The notes: generated by a model from the letters alone, not told the origin. A DNA stretch of 64,000 nucleotides from Rhytidiadelphus loreus (GCA_947034895.1 OX344764.1:49953348-50017347); one strand, 5' to 3'; numbered from the stretch's first letter, positions 51,000 to 62,522 are shown. Numbers and translations: made by a program.

Positions 51000-52790
51000 G
51001 CATTTATCTCATCCAAGTCATTTCATATTTTTAGGACTTTCATGGAATTAAGTTAGTTACAAATTATTGAAGTTGAAATGCAATGGTCATCCACTTCTTG
51101 AAATGTATTCTATTAGTACATTGAAGAAAGCAAATGTACCTCTGTGCTAGTGGTAGCTTTTAGAGTAGGGTTGCTTCCATATTTTTTGAACCTTTGTGAG
51201 ATTAGTTACAAATTTTTGAAGTTGAAATACAATGGTTATTGAATGTGACCACCTTTTGAAATGTACATGGCTGGTACATTGAAGAAAGAAGAATGTAACT
51301 TTGTGTTAGTAGTTGCTTTTTAAGCAGGGATACTATTAGAGTAGGGTTGCTTCCATATTTTTTGGACCTTTGTGAAATTAGTTACAAATTTTTGAAGTAG
51401 AAACACAACGGTCACTAAATGCGTCCACCTCTTGAAATGTACACGATTGGTACATTGAAGAAAGAAAAAGTGCACCTCTATGTTAGTGGTCGCTTTTTGA
51501 GCAAGGTGGCTTTTAGAATAGTGTTGCTTCCATATTTTTTGGACCTTCATCACTTCATGGAATTAGTTACGAATTTTTGAAGTAGAAACATAGCGGTCAC
51601 TAAATGTGACCACCTCTTGAAATGTACATGATTGGTATATTGAAGAAAGTAGAATGTATGTTGAAGGAGTATAATGACTGAATTGAAGATTATCCTATTA
51701 GTATAATAAGTTTGTTCCGAGAGAGACGGTCAAGTAGGAAATCTATACTAAATGGATCAATTCCTAGAGTAGGTAATACAATCCTAAAATAAAAGACCAT
51801 GACTCAAGTTGGAAAATCATCTACCATTCAAACTACAACAATACTACACTTCCAACTTAATTCAAATTTTTATTTTTTTATTCCCAAACTTAATTCAGCA
51901 TTGCCAATTCACAAGCTTAAACACATTCTAAATATTTCAAAATTTAGCTTTGCTTATATTCATTGGATTGGCGATCATATCACTGTTGAAAGATTTACAA
52001 AATATTCATCGTCCTACACTTTCTCACAATGTCTTGTCTATAACAAAATTTCAAAATCCCTACTTTCTCTCATACATCACCTTCAATTAGAACATTTAGA
52101 TCTTCTCACTTAAAACTCTTTCAATCACATTCCAAATTCTACAAACACTCCTCATGGACTCACACACTTGCATACTCAATTTCTCAACTTAAATTGACAC
52201 AAAAACACACACAAAACAAAAACACTACACAGCTCAACATGACTGGGATTCGCATTGGCTCTCTCTCCAAATAGGTCCTCCAAAATGATTGGAAAAAATC
52301 CAACTAAACACCACTCCTCCTTGCCGTTCCAACTCCTAACTTCCTAATTGGCAAACATGCATACAACCTTTAAAATCCATTCACCATGTGACAAACCAAA
52401 TTGGTAACTTGCCTAACTAACTGTGAACCTAAATCCAACTAGGTTGTAAATAACACCAATTAAGCATTCTAATTGCATCCAAAAGGCTAACAACAAAAAA
52501 TAAGCATTTCAAAACTAAAACCAGACATCATCAAAAATTTCCAAATAAATGTCTACATTCTACAATGTACCTCTATGTTAGTGGTCGCTTTTTGAACAGG
52601 GTCACTTTTAGAATAGCGTTGCTTCCATATTTTTTGGACCTTCATGGAATTAGTTACGAATTCTTGAAATGGGAATGCAAACGGTCACTAAACACGACCA
52701 CCTCCTGAAATGTACACAATTGGTACATTGAAGAAAGCAAAAAGTGCACCTCTATGCTAGTGGTCGCCTTTACAGCAGTGCCGCTTCGCC
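51000..52790 (+). repeat. Tandem array of about 175-bp units, interrupted by a solo LTR
   Basis: About five to six units share TTGCTTCCATATTTTTTGGA, GTTACRAATTTTTGAAGT, CCACCTCTTGAAATGTACA and TTGGTACATTGAAGAAAG. Unit junctions lie near 51171, 51346, 51524 and 52617. The solo LTR at 51659-52564 lies inside the fourth unit. A single unit occurs inside the TIR element at 3898-4784, so the array probably arose by amplification of an element interior. Confidence 0.8.
51659..52564 (+). mobile_element. Solo LTR (906 bp) inserted in a tandem repeat array
   Basis: It begins TGTTGAAGGAGTATAATG and ends CATTCTACA, the standard TG...CA ends with a short terminal inversion. It is flanked by the perfect 5-bp duplication ATGTA (51654-51658 and 52565-52569). 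Removing it restores the 175-bp tandem repeat unit on both sides. No second LTR or internal retrotransposon domain is present, so it is a solo LTR left by recombination. The ORF at 51799-52113 lies within it and is not a gene. Confidence 0.85.
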
Positions 52791-53444
52791 TTTCAGAGCA
52801 CCGCCTACGTTACAGGAGTAAGTTTTACCTCGCAAGGCTCTTCCAACTCCACATGAGAATCCCGTAAGAAAGTGAACCACGGCCCAATAATGCAAGCCAA
52901 AAAGTCCACCGCCAGCCCAGCCCAGACGCCCGGCCAGTGCCAAGGAGAACCGATAAAAGATTAACAGGAAAGACGGAGCTAGCTAGCGCTTCCATTCAGT
53001 TACGAAATCGAGGCGGATTTCATCGCCTACAGAAAAGCCTGGCTAGCTGGTGCCCACATGTGCGCGCAGGGAGTCGATCCACTCCGTCACCGTAGCTAGA
53101 CTCCAAGGGGAGCTACGTCGTCACAGCAGTAGCAGGAGCCGCCTCAAGACAAAAAAACAAACAAAACTCCGTCAATGTAACCATGATTCCACACACAAAC
53201 AATTGCAAAAGGCCCGCTGGGGTCCAGCCAGCCAGGCCAGGTGAGCCTAGCTACAGTAAAGGCTAGCTAGTACGTAAAAACACTCTCAAAAATCTCCACC
53301 ATGAAATCCAGAGTCGCTAGCTGCAGTTAATTTCTGGGCCGGCTGTCGATCGATCGATCGTCGGTCACTTGCAATCAACCGAACCGGGCAACCGGCACTT
53401 GCTTTCAGTTCCACATGATTGCGTCAAACTCGAACTATGAATAT
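52791..53444. other. GC-richer island with no gene identified
   Basis: It begins where the 175-bp array decays. It contains CCAGCCCAGCCCAGACGCCC and a GATC run near 53346-53360. It is compositionally gene-like but lacks a supportable frame. Confidence 0.35.
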
Positions 53445-53781
53445 AAAAACTTTGAAACCACTGTTTGCATTTTGTATAATTGCATTTTGTATAATTGCAG
53501 ACCAGAGAAAACAAGTTGGTGTCGCTTGCGACGAATCTTACCTTTGGAATTGAAGTTCGAACTAGCTGAGAGAGATGTTGCATGAGTAATGCTGTCATTG
53601 CTAGGCTTTGTTGAAATGAGATTGAAAAACAATTTGAAACCACTGTTTGCATTTTGTATAATTGCAGACCAGAGAAACAAATTGGTGTCGCTTCCGATGA
53701 ATCCTACCTTTGGAGCTTCAAACTGATCAGAGACTGATACAGTATGGAGTTGAGTAAAGCTTCTGCAGGCTGTCATTGCTA
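53445..53781 (+). repeat. Two tandem units of about 180 bp
   Basis: Each unit contains TTTGAAACCACTGTTTGCAT then TTTGTATAATTGCAGACCAG, then TTGGTGTCGCTT, and ends GCTGTCATTGCTAG. The first unit has an extra 17-bp duplication of TTTGTATAATTGCA. The overlapping minus-strand ORFs (53365-53776) read both units in different frames, so they are not treated as genes. Confidence 0.8.
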
Positions 53782-53919
53782 GCTAGCTTTTGGAGATTGA
53801 AAAAGCCTATATATATATATAAGGAAGGGTGGTAGGCTTCCATTGTGAAGTACTAAAAGATAAGAATAGTTTCACTAATCATTGGTGAGCGTGGAAGTAG
53901 GAGATTGAGCTTCATTGAT

Positions 53920-54370
53920 ATATGTGCCGTTCTGCACCGTAGAAGAAACATAAAATTGTGCTTTCTATATTTGGGTATTGGTGAACACACCCACCTATAC
54001 ACCTACCGTCCCACCCATGCATGTTAGGAGGGTAGGAGGCCCCGAAGTCAGAAAGAATGATACCCATGTCTTTGTAGATGTGGTGAATTCCACATTGTAG
54101 AAGAAACATAAATTAAAAGTGTTTTTTCTTTATATTTGGGTATCGGTGAATGCACCCACCTACTGATACATGTCAGGAGGCCCTAAGTCAAAAAGAATGA
54201 CATCCGTGTCCTCATAGATGTGGTGAATTCTACACTACAAAAAAAACATAAAAGTGCTTTCTATATTTGAATATTGGGGAATGCATTGACCCACCAATAC
54301 ATGTACGGAGGCCTAAGTCAATGAGAATGATGTCCATGTCCTCGTAGATGTGGTGAAGGGAGTGATGTAG
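53920..54370 (+). repeat. Three tandem units of about 140-160 bp
   Basis: The landmark GTAGAAGAAACATAAA (third unit CTACAAAAAAAACATAAA) occurs at 53939, 54098 and 54236. Each is followed by TTTCTATATTTG or a close variant, ACCCACC, GGAGG, AAGTCA, AGAATGA and GTAGATGTGGTGAA. The ORFs at 53912 and 54230 are inside. Confidence 0.8.
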
Positions 54371-54502
54371 GTCAAAATAGGGGCAAGTTTGTCTGTTTGT
54401 ATGGGGATGCCTACCAACTAGGGATGTGAACAAGGGTTGTGCTGATATAGTACGAGATTATTCAAAGTCTAGACTTCTTCAAGATTTGAGATTTCTTTAG
54501 TA

Positions 54503-54712
54503 GTCCCTTTGTTTCAAAATGATCTTCTTGAACTTGAATCTCTACTTGGGCTTGAATCTTTATTTGCTTCATTTCTTCCCATTGTAGTTGCTTTAAGAAC
54601 TACCGCCAACCTCCTTCGTTCCACATTACAACATGCAATTGAAAGGTCATTTTGGAACAATTTTAAAAATAAAATTAAGGATAACTTGAAGATCATTTTG
54701 GAATGGAAGGAA
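54503..54712. mobile_element. Mariner/Stowaway-type MITE, shorter relative
   Basis: The left end is GTCCCTTTGTTTCAAAATGA and the right end, reverse-complemented, is TTCCTTCCATTCCAAAATGA. Both continue TCTTC, the same inner terminus as the element at 63153. TA flanks both sides. The 210-bp element fully contains most of the open frames at 54509-54823, so those are not taken as genes. Confidence 0.72.
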
Positions 54713-55094
54713 TATACATTAGAATACCTTACAACAAGCAAGGTTGTCAAAGATTTGTGTCTAGTAAGAAACCAAAATTTTAAGAAAAAGAACCTAAAGT
54801 TGGCAAAACTACAACTAGTATAGATACAATTGGACCTCCTAAATAGAAAAGCTAATATTACCCCTAAAATTCTTTAACTATGTCTTTACCAAAACCACTC
54901 TAAAACACCATTTCTAGTACAAATAACAAATTATAGAGAAAAAAAAACATTTTTGGACACATGTAATTGCAGGATCTTATTGTACACTAGTTTGAAAAGA
55001 TGTGGAAGAAATTTCAGAAATTTCCAATGTGTGGATTGTAATATATTAGTATTTGAATGGATAGAAATTGTTTTTTTGGCCTTGAGAAACATTA

Positions 55095-55264
55095 CATTAG
55101 ATTTCAGGCCAGTGAGAGACCCTGAGTTCTCCGACGTTCCCGGACTGTAGGAACGTCGGAGAACCAGCAGTCCGACCTGGCACAGAGACTGCCAGGTCGG
55201 ACTATAGTAATGAATTAAATAAAAAATATTTTTTAAAATATTTAAAAATAAATAAAAAATAAAA

Positions 55265-55344
<80 letters not shown>

Positions 55345-55473
55345 TATTTAAAAATTTAAAAATAATAATAATTAATTTTTAAATTCTTTTTTAATCACGT
55401 TGTCCGGCCATGGTTCGCAACATGGGGAACCATGGCCGGAAGGTCTCCCAGAGGCCTCAATTCCTTTCTAATG
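55095..55473. mobile_element. CATTAGA-family element with three perfect hairpins, copy 3 (379 bp)
   Basis: The ends are CATTAGATTTCAGGCC and, reverse-complemented, CATTAGAAAGGAATTGAGGC. It contains three perfect inverted repeats: 55126-55164 (15-bp arms, GTTCTCCGACGTTCC), 55169-55203 (14-bp arms, AGTCCGACCTGGCA) and 55403-55440 (14-bp arms, TCCGGCCATGGTTC). They lie around an A/T core with a long (TA)n run. It is inserted in an AACCCCTAAA element, whose two halves match the intact copy at 56235 on either side. Confidence 0.82.
55266..55339. repeat. Microsatellite (TA)n, about 74 bp
   Basis: A pure TA run forming the middle of the A/T core of the CATTAGA element at 55095-55473. Confidence 0.95.
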
Positions 55474-56234
55474 ACAAGGTAGCTACACTTCACAAGGTCA
55501 CATTTGTATGAAAAAATGTCCATGTTTTTGGTGCTTCTTTTGATTTCTACTTCAATGCAAGTTGTCTACATGCTTGAAAAAATTCATATCATTTAGAATT
55601 GTACAACATATAAGAAAAAAATAGCAAGTAGAAAATAGAGAATGATTCAAAATACTAAATTGTTAAGAATTTAGTTATGGAATTGAAAAATGCCAATTCC
55701 AATGGATGTAATGTTGTAATAAACAATTTGCATCCTAAGATTTTATTTTATTTCCAAAAATATTGAAAATTGAGTTAAATTAATCAAAATAGGATGGTTC
55801 AAAGCTAGAAAACCAATTTTAAATTTTTGTTTATGAAAAAAGTGATTTTTTCAAATCTATATAGAGTGCCTAGCCCAAAAAAAACTACATATCATGTAAT
55901 AATTTTTACTATGTAGTCAAAAGTTATGATAATTGTTGGGCCTTAAAAGAAAACTCTCGTATGCATGTTGTGTGAAAATTTCAAAGCAAAAAAATAAAAT
56001 TTCATTTGTAGTGAGCTGCCTAAATCACTATGTTGCCAAAAAAACATAGTTTGGTCCTTTAGAGGATAAGGATATAAGGTCAATTTCATTAAATTGGCAC
56101 TATTCCACAAGCCAATTTTTTTAACACATATCTTCATGTAGGTCTAATTTCATGCTTCAAACTAGAACATGTAAGGATTTTGGTTTTAGATTGCATGGAT
56201 TGAATGGTGCCAAGTAATGGAACATCACCAATTT

Positions 56235-57170
56235 AACCCCTAAACGTTAGAGACTATGTTTTCACCAAAACTGCTCCAAAACTGCCCTTGCATTTACAAG
56301 CATCAAATTTTAGATGAAAAACATTTCTAGACAAATGTAACTGTAGGATCTTGTAATAAAATATTTTGAAAATATTTGAAAAAAAATTCAAAATTTTCCA
56401 CCACGTAGATTGCAAGATATAACATTGAAGTGACAAAAAAAAAATTTGGCCCTATGAAAATACGGGCAACTGCACTTCACAAGGTCACATTTGTATGAAA
56501 AAATGTCCAAAATAGTGGTTACTCCTTGGATTCATTCCTCAAGTCAAATTGTATACTTGCTTGAAAAATTTTAGATCATTTGGAATTGTACAACATATAG
56601 GAAAAATATAGTAAGTAGAAAGAAATAGAGAATGATTAAAAATACTAAATTGTTAACAATTTATTTATAGAATTAAAAAATGCCAATCCTAATGGTTGTA
56701 ATGTTTTAATAAACAATCTACACCTAATGTTTTTATCTTTTTCCAAAAATATTTAAAATTGAGTTAAATAAAGGACTTCAAAGTTTAGAGATTCCATAAC
56801 TACCCCACAAACTAATCCAAACTAAAATTCCTCATAACTTTCAACTCATTAATCAAAATGGAATGATTCAAAGCTTACCACATATATAAAAATATAAAGA
56901 ATCAATTTCAAGTTTTTATTTTTTTTTAAAGTGATTTTCAAAGAAGTTTTTTTTTCTGCCTAAGCTACCCAATGAACATTGAAAACTACATATCATGCAA
57001 TAACTTTTGAACCATGTAGTCAAAAGTTATGAAAATTATTGGGCCTTAAAGCTACTCCTTGTCCCCATATTGTGTGAAATTTTCAAAGAAAAAAAAGGAA
57101 AACTCCGTTTGTAATGAGTTGCCCAAAAATGCTATGTTGCCAAAAAATGTTGTGTGGATGTTTAGGGGTA
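56235..57170 (+). mobile_element. AACCCCTAAA-family TIR element, full copy (936 bp)
   Basis: The left end is AACCCCTAAACGTTAGAGAC and the reverse-complemented right end is TTACCCCTAAACATCCACAC. The interior matches 19439-20377 (CTGTAGGATCTTGTAATAAA, CCACGTAGATTGCAAGATAT) and is especially close to 54859-56067. It gives the uninterrupted sequence across the site where the CATTAGA element sits in the neighbouring copy. Confidence 0.78.
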
Positions 57171-57253
57171 ATGAAATTGATGTTCAAGATAAACAAACAC
57201 ACACATGTATACAAGATTAATATATTTTAGTATGATTGTATGAGATTTCAAAT

Positions 57254-57970
57254 GGGTGATTGCAAGAAAGACCGGTCCTATTTTACGTCACATTTAAAAC
57301 AACAAAGTTGTTTTCTACTAAAACTTTTGACAATAGAATCCAATGAACTTGAAATTTTTATTGGAGACGGATAACTTGACCTTAATCATATCCTTCATTT
57401 TTTTTAAAATAAAAAATAAATCATTTTATATTTAAAAGTCAATTTTGCTAATTTATCACACCTTGAGGTTTAGGGTTCTTTTAGTTCTAGGGAGTATCCA
57501 AAATTAATGACCTAGGTCTGAAATTTTTGTGGTCTATTTCCACAATAGGGAGACATGTGTCTACCAAAGGAGATCTAAAAATACATTATTTTATGGCCTC
57601 CATATTTGTACAAATAGGTCTCCCTTATGCATACACTTTTGGACATTGAAGATGGTTTTGACTTCTATTTTTTGATAAAATGTGATTACTATCAAGTCTT
57701 TACAAATGGCCAATTTTATTTTTTTTAATTTCATGATTTTCTAATTATTATTAATTTTACCTTGTTGTATCTATTTTCTCTGACGAAACGTTTGTTTTTT
57801 CAAATAGTACTTTTTTAATACTTGCAAGTAGTCATAGGTACTACTAGCCATCAATTCTTTAGATCAATGATTGAGATTGTTCTATTTCTTAATACTCATA
57901 ATACTAAGTGTAAAAATTATAGTTTTGGCAAAATACTACTAAAAACTTTCAGTCTTTCTTGGAACCACCC
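57254..57970. mobile_element. Non-autonomous TIR transposon, 4-bp-TSD family, copy 3
   Basis: The element is 717 bp, starting GGGTGATTGCAAGAAAGACC and ending CTTGGAACCACCC. It is flanked by AAAT on both sides (57250-57253 and 57971-57974). It is closest by eye to copy 2. The ORF starting at 57822 lies across its right end and is not a gene. Confidence 0.85.
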
Positions 57971-57974
57971 AAAT

Positions 57975-59209
57975 AAGCATCTAGAATACCTAGAAATTTT
58001 TCCGTGTTAATGTACTTATGTGATGTAGATATCTCAAAAACGTCAATTTCATTAAATTGACAATATTTCATTACTCTAACACCTTTCAGGACACCTACTC
58101 TAAATTATAAATTCATATCTGTCCTAGATGTTAGACCTTTATGTACATATATGTAAAAAAAATTGGCACTATGATTACACCACTTTAATGAAATTGGCAT
58201 TTAAATCTCAAAAAGATTTAGAGTTTAGATCTTTAAGTATACATATTAATAATGGAGTGGATACAATATGGATCTAGCTTAACAAATGAGGAATATATAT
58301 TGTAACTTTTGGACTTCTAGCTCGAAATTCGCAACTTCTAGGCTAATTTTCATGAGGGCACTTCAATTAGATCTTTATATAGAGCTAGAAATATTATGAT
58401 TCTTCAAACTTAGAGATACTCCCAAGTACTTCACCATACCTTGTAATCTACATATACATGCATCAAAACTTTTTATTTTGAAGGCTATTTAGGTATTATT
58501 TCACAATAGATATGTCCCTATTTTTTTTATCTACTTCTACTTTTTGCCCATTTTTTTAGACCCTGGAAGGTAGTTAAAACTGAAATTTGAGGCATTTAAA
58601 TATATTTCTATTGTAATTCAAAAAAATATATACAGTTCTAAGGTTTATTATTACAATCTATACACTCTAATTTATGTTGAATACAACCTACGCAAACAAT
58701 ACATATATAGATATCATATATTAAACAATTCATAAAAATGAATTAGACATGTATAATAGGATTAAAAAACACAAAAACTAAAAACTCCACAAGTAGTATT
58801 ATATTGGCTAAGCCTAACTTATGCAACTTGTCCTTGAAAACTACCTACCACAAATTTGAGTTAGAGTGAACAAACAAATAACAACCCAAAATGAGATGTT
58901 CATTAATTTGTCTACTTGCACATAGAAAATGGAAGCTCTTTATGCAGGTTCTTCCCCTCTTTTTAGACTACCCCTTGGTAGATTTACAAATTATGTATTA
59001 CGGATCATTACTATGTACTATATTATACTTGTAATACAATATGCTTCAAAAAAGTTATGCTATGATAACTTGAATATTTTTTAAATTATTAGCTTCAACA
59101 TTATGTTAAAATGTACCCTATAGTAGGTCTCAGGTTGTTTCTAAAGCAACTACTCTATAAGTATTAAAGGAGATACTACAATAGCTTTAACTTTAGATGG
59201 TTATTAACG
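57975..59209. other. AT-rich non-coding sequence
   Basis: No element ends or genes recognised. The ATTTCATTAAATTGRCA segment recurs at about 56083, 58044 and, as a variant, 58178. Confidence 0.4.
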
Positions 59210-60650
59210 TTAACCTCTAAAGATTTATGACTATGTTTCACCAAAAAACACTTCAAAATTATCATTTTTAGTGCAAAGAGCTATGATGGAAAACAACTAT
59301 ACTACAAAAAAAAATGAGACCTTCAATAGATTGTCAAGCTTTGACAAGTCAACCTATTGTTGGTGGGGTAGGTACTTTAACAAATGTGTCAAGTTTTTGT
59401 TGTTAGCTTATGTGAATTTCCTAAAATGAAGCATTAGAGGAAATTTGGAGCATACAGAGGGCCGTTGGACTTTTTGCAATAGTGCAAATACAACAAAAAG
59501 TTTTTAAAAAGTTAAAAGTTAAAAAATGGTACCACATGATCACCTTAGGTGCCTAACTAGATTGGCAATTTTAAAAAAATCTCAAAGTTTTTTTCAAAGT
59601 TTTCAAAGTTTCCTTAGATTTGCACATTTGCCAAAAGTCAAATGATCCTATAGAGGCCCGAAATTTTCTCTAATGTCAAATTTTGTTCCCTCATGTTGTA
59701 AGTAATGAATGTTGCATACAAGCAATTTTGAATTGTTTATTCTAGCCTAAGTTATACAATTGCCAATTGGTTGATATAAAAATACAATGACTTAAATCCA
59801 CAATATATATCCAACAACAATGGCCCTAGTGTTCTCTTGTTGAGTATAAACAAGTATATTGCTAACTCATGAACAATTATATTCAATCAAGGATCTAGAA
59901 TGCATTTGTCCCATTCATGACAACTTTTCATAAGATTCTAAAATTCAAAATTCAAATGTCAAGTATTATCATATTTATTTTCCAATCACATTGCTATATG
60001 CTTTAGCATGCTAACTGGGTGAGAATAGGAAAATAAAATCCCTTTCTTCCTCTAATAAAAATACAAATTGATTCAACTAGATCCCTTTTTGCCTCCCATG
60101 AAGCACCCCTTAAGTGGCCCAACATTTTCAATAATATATTTTTGCATATTCAACTATAAGATCTTGGACTAGACATGTATGAAAATATGTGGAAAAAAAT
60201 TCATACACTCTGACCATGTAGATTGTAAGATATTAGTGTTCAAAGTGAAAAGAAATTATTTTTTCCACCTCACATAACTAGGTTTTGAATGTTCCCTTCA
60301 CTTAGTTTTTTTGCAATAAAATGTTTTGAGGTTTAAATCTTCATGGTAAGGAATTGAGTTGAAAATCTAGGAAAAAAATTAAATCTTTCTTTCATAAATT
60401 TTCATTCTTAAGAAAATTATTTAGTAGAAGTAGGTATAAGATGGAAGGAAAAATTATATTGTTAGTAGTTCTAAAATGGAATTGAAATATGTCAATCCTA
60501 ATGGTCAAATTGTTGTAGCAAGTAATCTATATCCTAGAGATGTTTTAGTTTTCTAAAATTGTAAAAAATTGAATTTGGAAACATATCCTATAGATTATTT
60601 TTTCAAGAAGATTTCCTAATTGCCTACCATGCGGTGCCAAATGTCAAACC
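59210..60650 (+). mobile_element. AACCCCTAAA-family element split by about 850 bp of other sequence
   Basis: The left end (TTAACCTCTAAAGATTTATG, 59210 to about 59300) and the continuation (AACTATAAGATCTTGGACTAG, CCATGTAGATTGTAAGATAT, AAGTAGGTATAAGATGGAAGG; about 60150-60650) follow the family order. The intervening block holds CATTAGA copy 4 and begins near ACTACAAAAAAAAATGAGA, a weak CACTA-like start with no matching right end found. The right terminus of the family element is not clear. Confidence 0.5.
59432..59675. mobile_element. CATTAGA-family element, copy 4 (244 bp)
   Basis: The ends are CATTAGAGGAAATTTGGAGC and, reverse-complemented, CATTAGAGAAAATTTCGGGC, with GGGCC/GAGGCC just inside. 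The interior is AT-rich with tandem AAGTTTTT-like runs. It lacks the GC hairpins of copies 1 and 3. It lies inside another insertion that splits an AACCCCTAAA element. Confidence 0.65.
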
Positions 60651-61189
60651 AAAAAATAGCACCCCAAATGGGATTGTCAATTTTATTATAGTATAGTGGC
60701 AAAGGTTTGTTCACGGGGAATTTTGTAATGGAATAGGAAAGACAATGAATAAAATATAAATTATAAAGTCAATCACTAGCTAAATAATTCAACTTATATA
60801 AAAACATAAACAAATATTTCAAATAAACTTCTTATTTCAAAAAGGGCATAAAATACAAAAATTACAATGGAAACAAATAATCACTACAAGCTCTAAGGAA
60901 AAATGAAAGACAAATTGACTTATAGTCATTGTGCAAGATGACTCTATATATCCTAAAATCCAAATAGTTGTTGTGTCTATTTGATAATCCTTATTTCTAA
61001 AGCATATTTTTCCATTCATCTTTTTTCTATTACTTTTTCTATTTGACTAATTAGTCTTTTTTTTACATTGAAATGAAATTTAAGTCTACTTGACCTTTCA
61101 AAATCAAATTGAGATAACTTCCTTACAATTATTTACATTAAAAGACAAATTGTTAAAAAAATTCTATAAAAATAAGGACTACATAGCCC

Positions 61190-61602
61190 ACGGTTGGTAT
61201 TATGTGAGCCTATAATCTTGAGCTCATGAGCATAGGAGCCTATGTTATGGGCACCTTCTATAGTTTTGGGATGTTTATATTATAGGTGACTGTTGTAGGT
61301 ACCTATGTTATAAGCACTTTTCATGGTTATAGGATGTTTATATTATAGATGTCTATGTTATAAGCACCTTCCATGGTTATAAGATGTTTATATTATAGGT
61401 GTATATGTTATAAGCACCTTCCATGGTTATAGGATATTTATACTATAGGTGTCTATGTTATAGGCACCTTCCATAGTTATAGGCACCCTCCAATATTATA
61501 AGTATGTATGTTATAGACATCTCCAATAGTTGTAGAGTACCTATATGCCTAAGCTCAAGGCTTGTAGGCTCACATTTCTAAGCTCACATACTAGCATTAT
61601 TG
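61190..61602. mobile_element. TIR element built of minisatellite units, copy 2 (413 bp)
   Basis: This is the same structure in opposite orientation: GGTTATAGGATGTTTATATT and ATAGGTGTCTATGTTATAAG units repeat with CACCTTCCATGGTTATA. The ends contain ATTATGTGAGCC and CTCACATACTAGCATTATTG. An exact direct repeat, CTACATAGCCC (61179-61189, 61603-61613), flanks it. That gives a 9-11 bp target duplication, the range of Mutator-like elements. Confidence 0.75.
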
Positions 61603-61944
61603 CTACATAGCCCCCTACTTAGCATGAATGACATCCTTGTCAATCATATTTGGAACGCTTTTATTGATGTTTAATATACTTCCATGGTCTAAAGTTTTGA
61701 AATTGATCTAATTATTTTGAATGTTTTGACTTAGTCAACTTAATCAATGGTATCTTCACATAAGACATTCTTTAAGATAATTTTTTCTTCCATCATTTTT
61801 TCTTTAATTAATTTGTTTGTCAATTAGTCTTATTCATTTGTATCTTTTCTTTGTAATTTCATTGAGTTTCTTCAATTTTGTCTTGCATGTGATTTAAACT
61901 CTTGGATTTATTTAGCTAAGTCAAAATTAGTTTTATTATCCATT

Positions 61945-62514
61945 CCTGGGGGGTGCACTTAGTTCTACTACAAGTCTACAACAAATCACGTGCAAACAAG
62001 TGGTTTCTAATAAACTATAATTTCAACCTAAAATTTTGAGCATTGTTTAATAATGACTATAGGTTTCTATTGCCGAAATTTCCAACTCAAATAAAATATG
62101 AAATGATTTCTAGAAGAGGTTGAAAATGAACTAAAATGGCATGTTTTTCAATTCAAATAATTATAGAGAACACATTTAGATGACCATTGAATCAATATTC
62201 AACTCAAAATGAGCTTTCAATAGAGAGTTATTTTTATTCATTTTTTATTCATTTTTTAGAAAATATTTTCTTACATAATATAAGGGTGTGAAAGTTATTT
62301 TTTAGTTCTACAATGTATCTTTTTACTTCAAAAATTTGTAACTAATTATAATTAACAAATAAAAATATCAATAATTCAATATATAAACTTTCAAAGTAGG
62401 AAAATCTATTCATATTTTTTTAATTTTGTTTTATTTAAAATTCAAAAAGTATATAGGGGTCCAAAGTTTTCTTTGCATGTGGTTTCTAATGAAAACTCTA
62501 AGTGACCCCCCCAA
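61945..62514 (-). mobile_element. 570-bp element with 8-bp duplication (hAT-like), copy 2
   Basis: This is the inverted copy of 39182-39743. The plus strand starts CCTGGGGGGTGCACTTAG and ends AAGTGACCCCCCCAA. A perfect 8-bp duplication, TATCCATT, flanks it (61937-61944 and 62515-62522), which fixes the ends and supports hAT-type insertion. Confidence 0.8.
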
Positions 62515-62522
62515 TATCCATT

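Larger units (their letters stand above)
54859..56067 (+). mobile_element. AACCCCTAAA-family element interrupted by a CATTAGA element
   Basis: It starts ACCCCTAAAATTCTTTAAC and ends GGTCCTTTAGAGGAT. The first part (GCAGGATCTTATTGTACAC, CCAATGTGTGGATTGTAATA) and the part after 55473 (CTACACTTCACAAGGTCAC) are adjacent in the copy at 56235. The 379-bp element between them is therefore a later insertion. Without it the copy is about 830 bp. Confidence 0.75.

Noticed and set aside
53365..53776. Two overlapping minus-strand frames with shared residues (SDTNLF, YTKCNYTKC)
   Set aside because: The resemblance comes from the 180-bp tandem duplication being read in two frames. There is no known domain.
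59304..59330. CACTA-like terminus ACTACAAAAAAAAATGAGA
   Set aside because: No matching inverted right end or 3-bp duplication was found, so it is not called a CACTA element.
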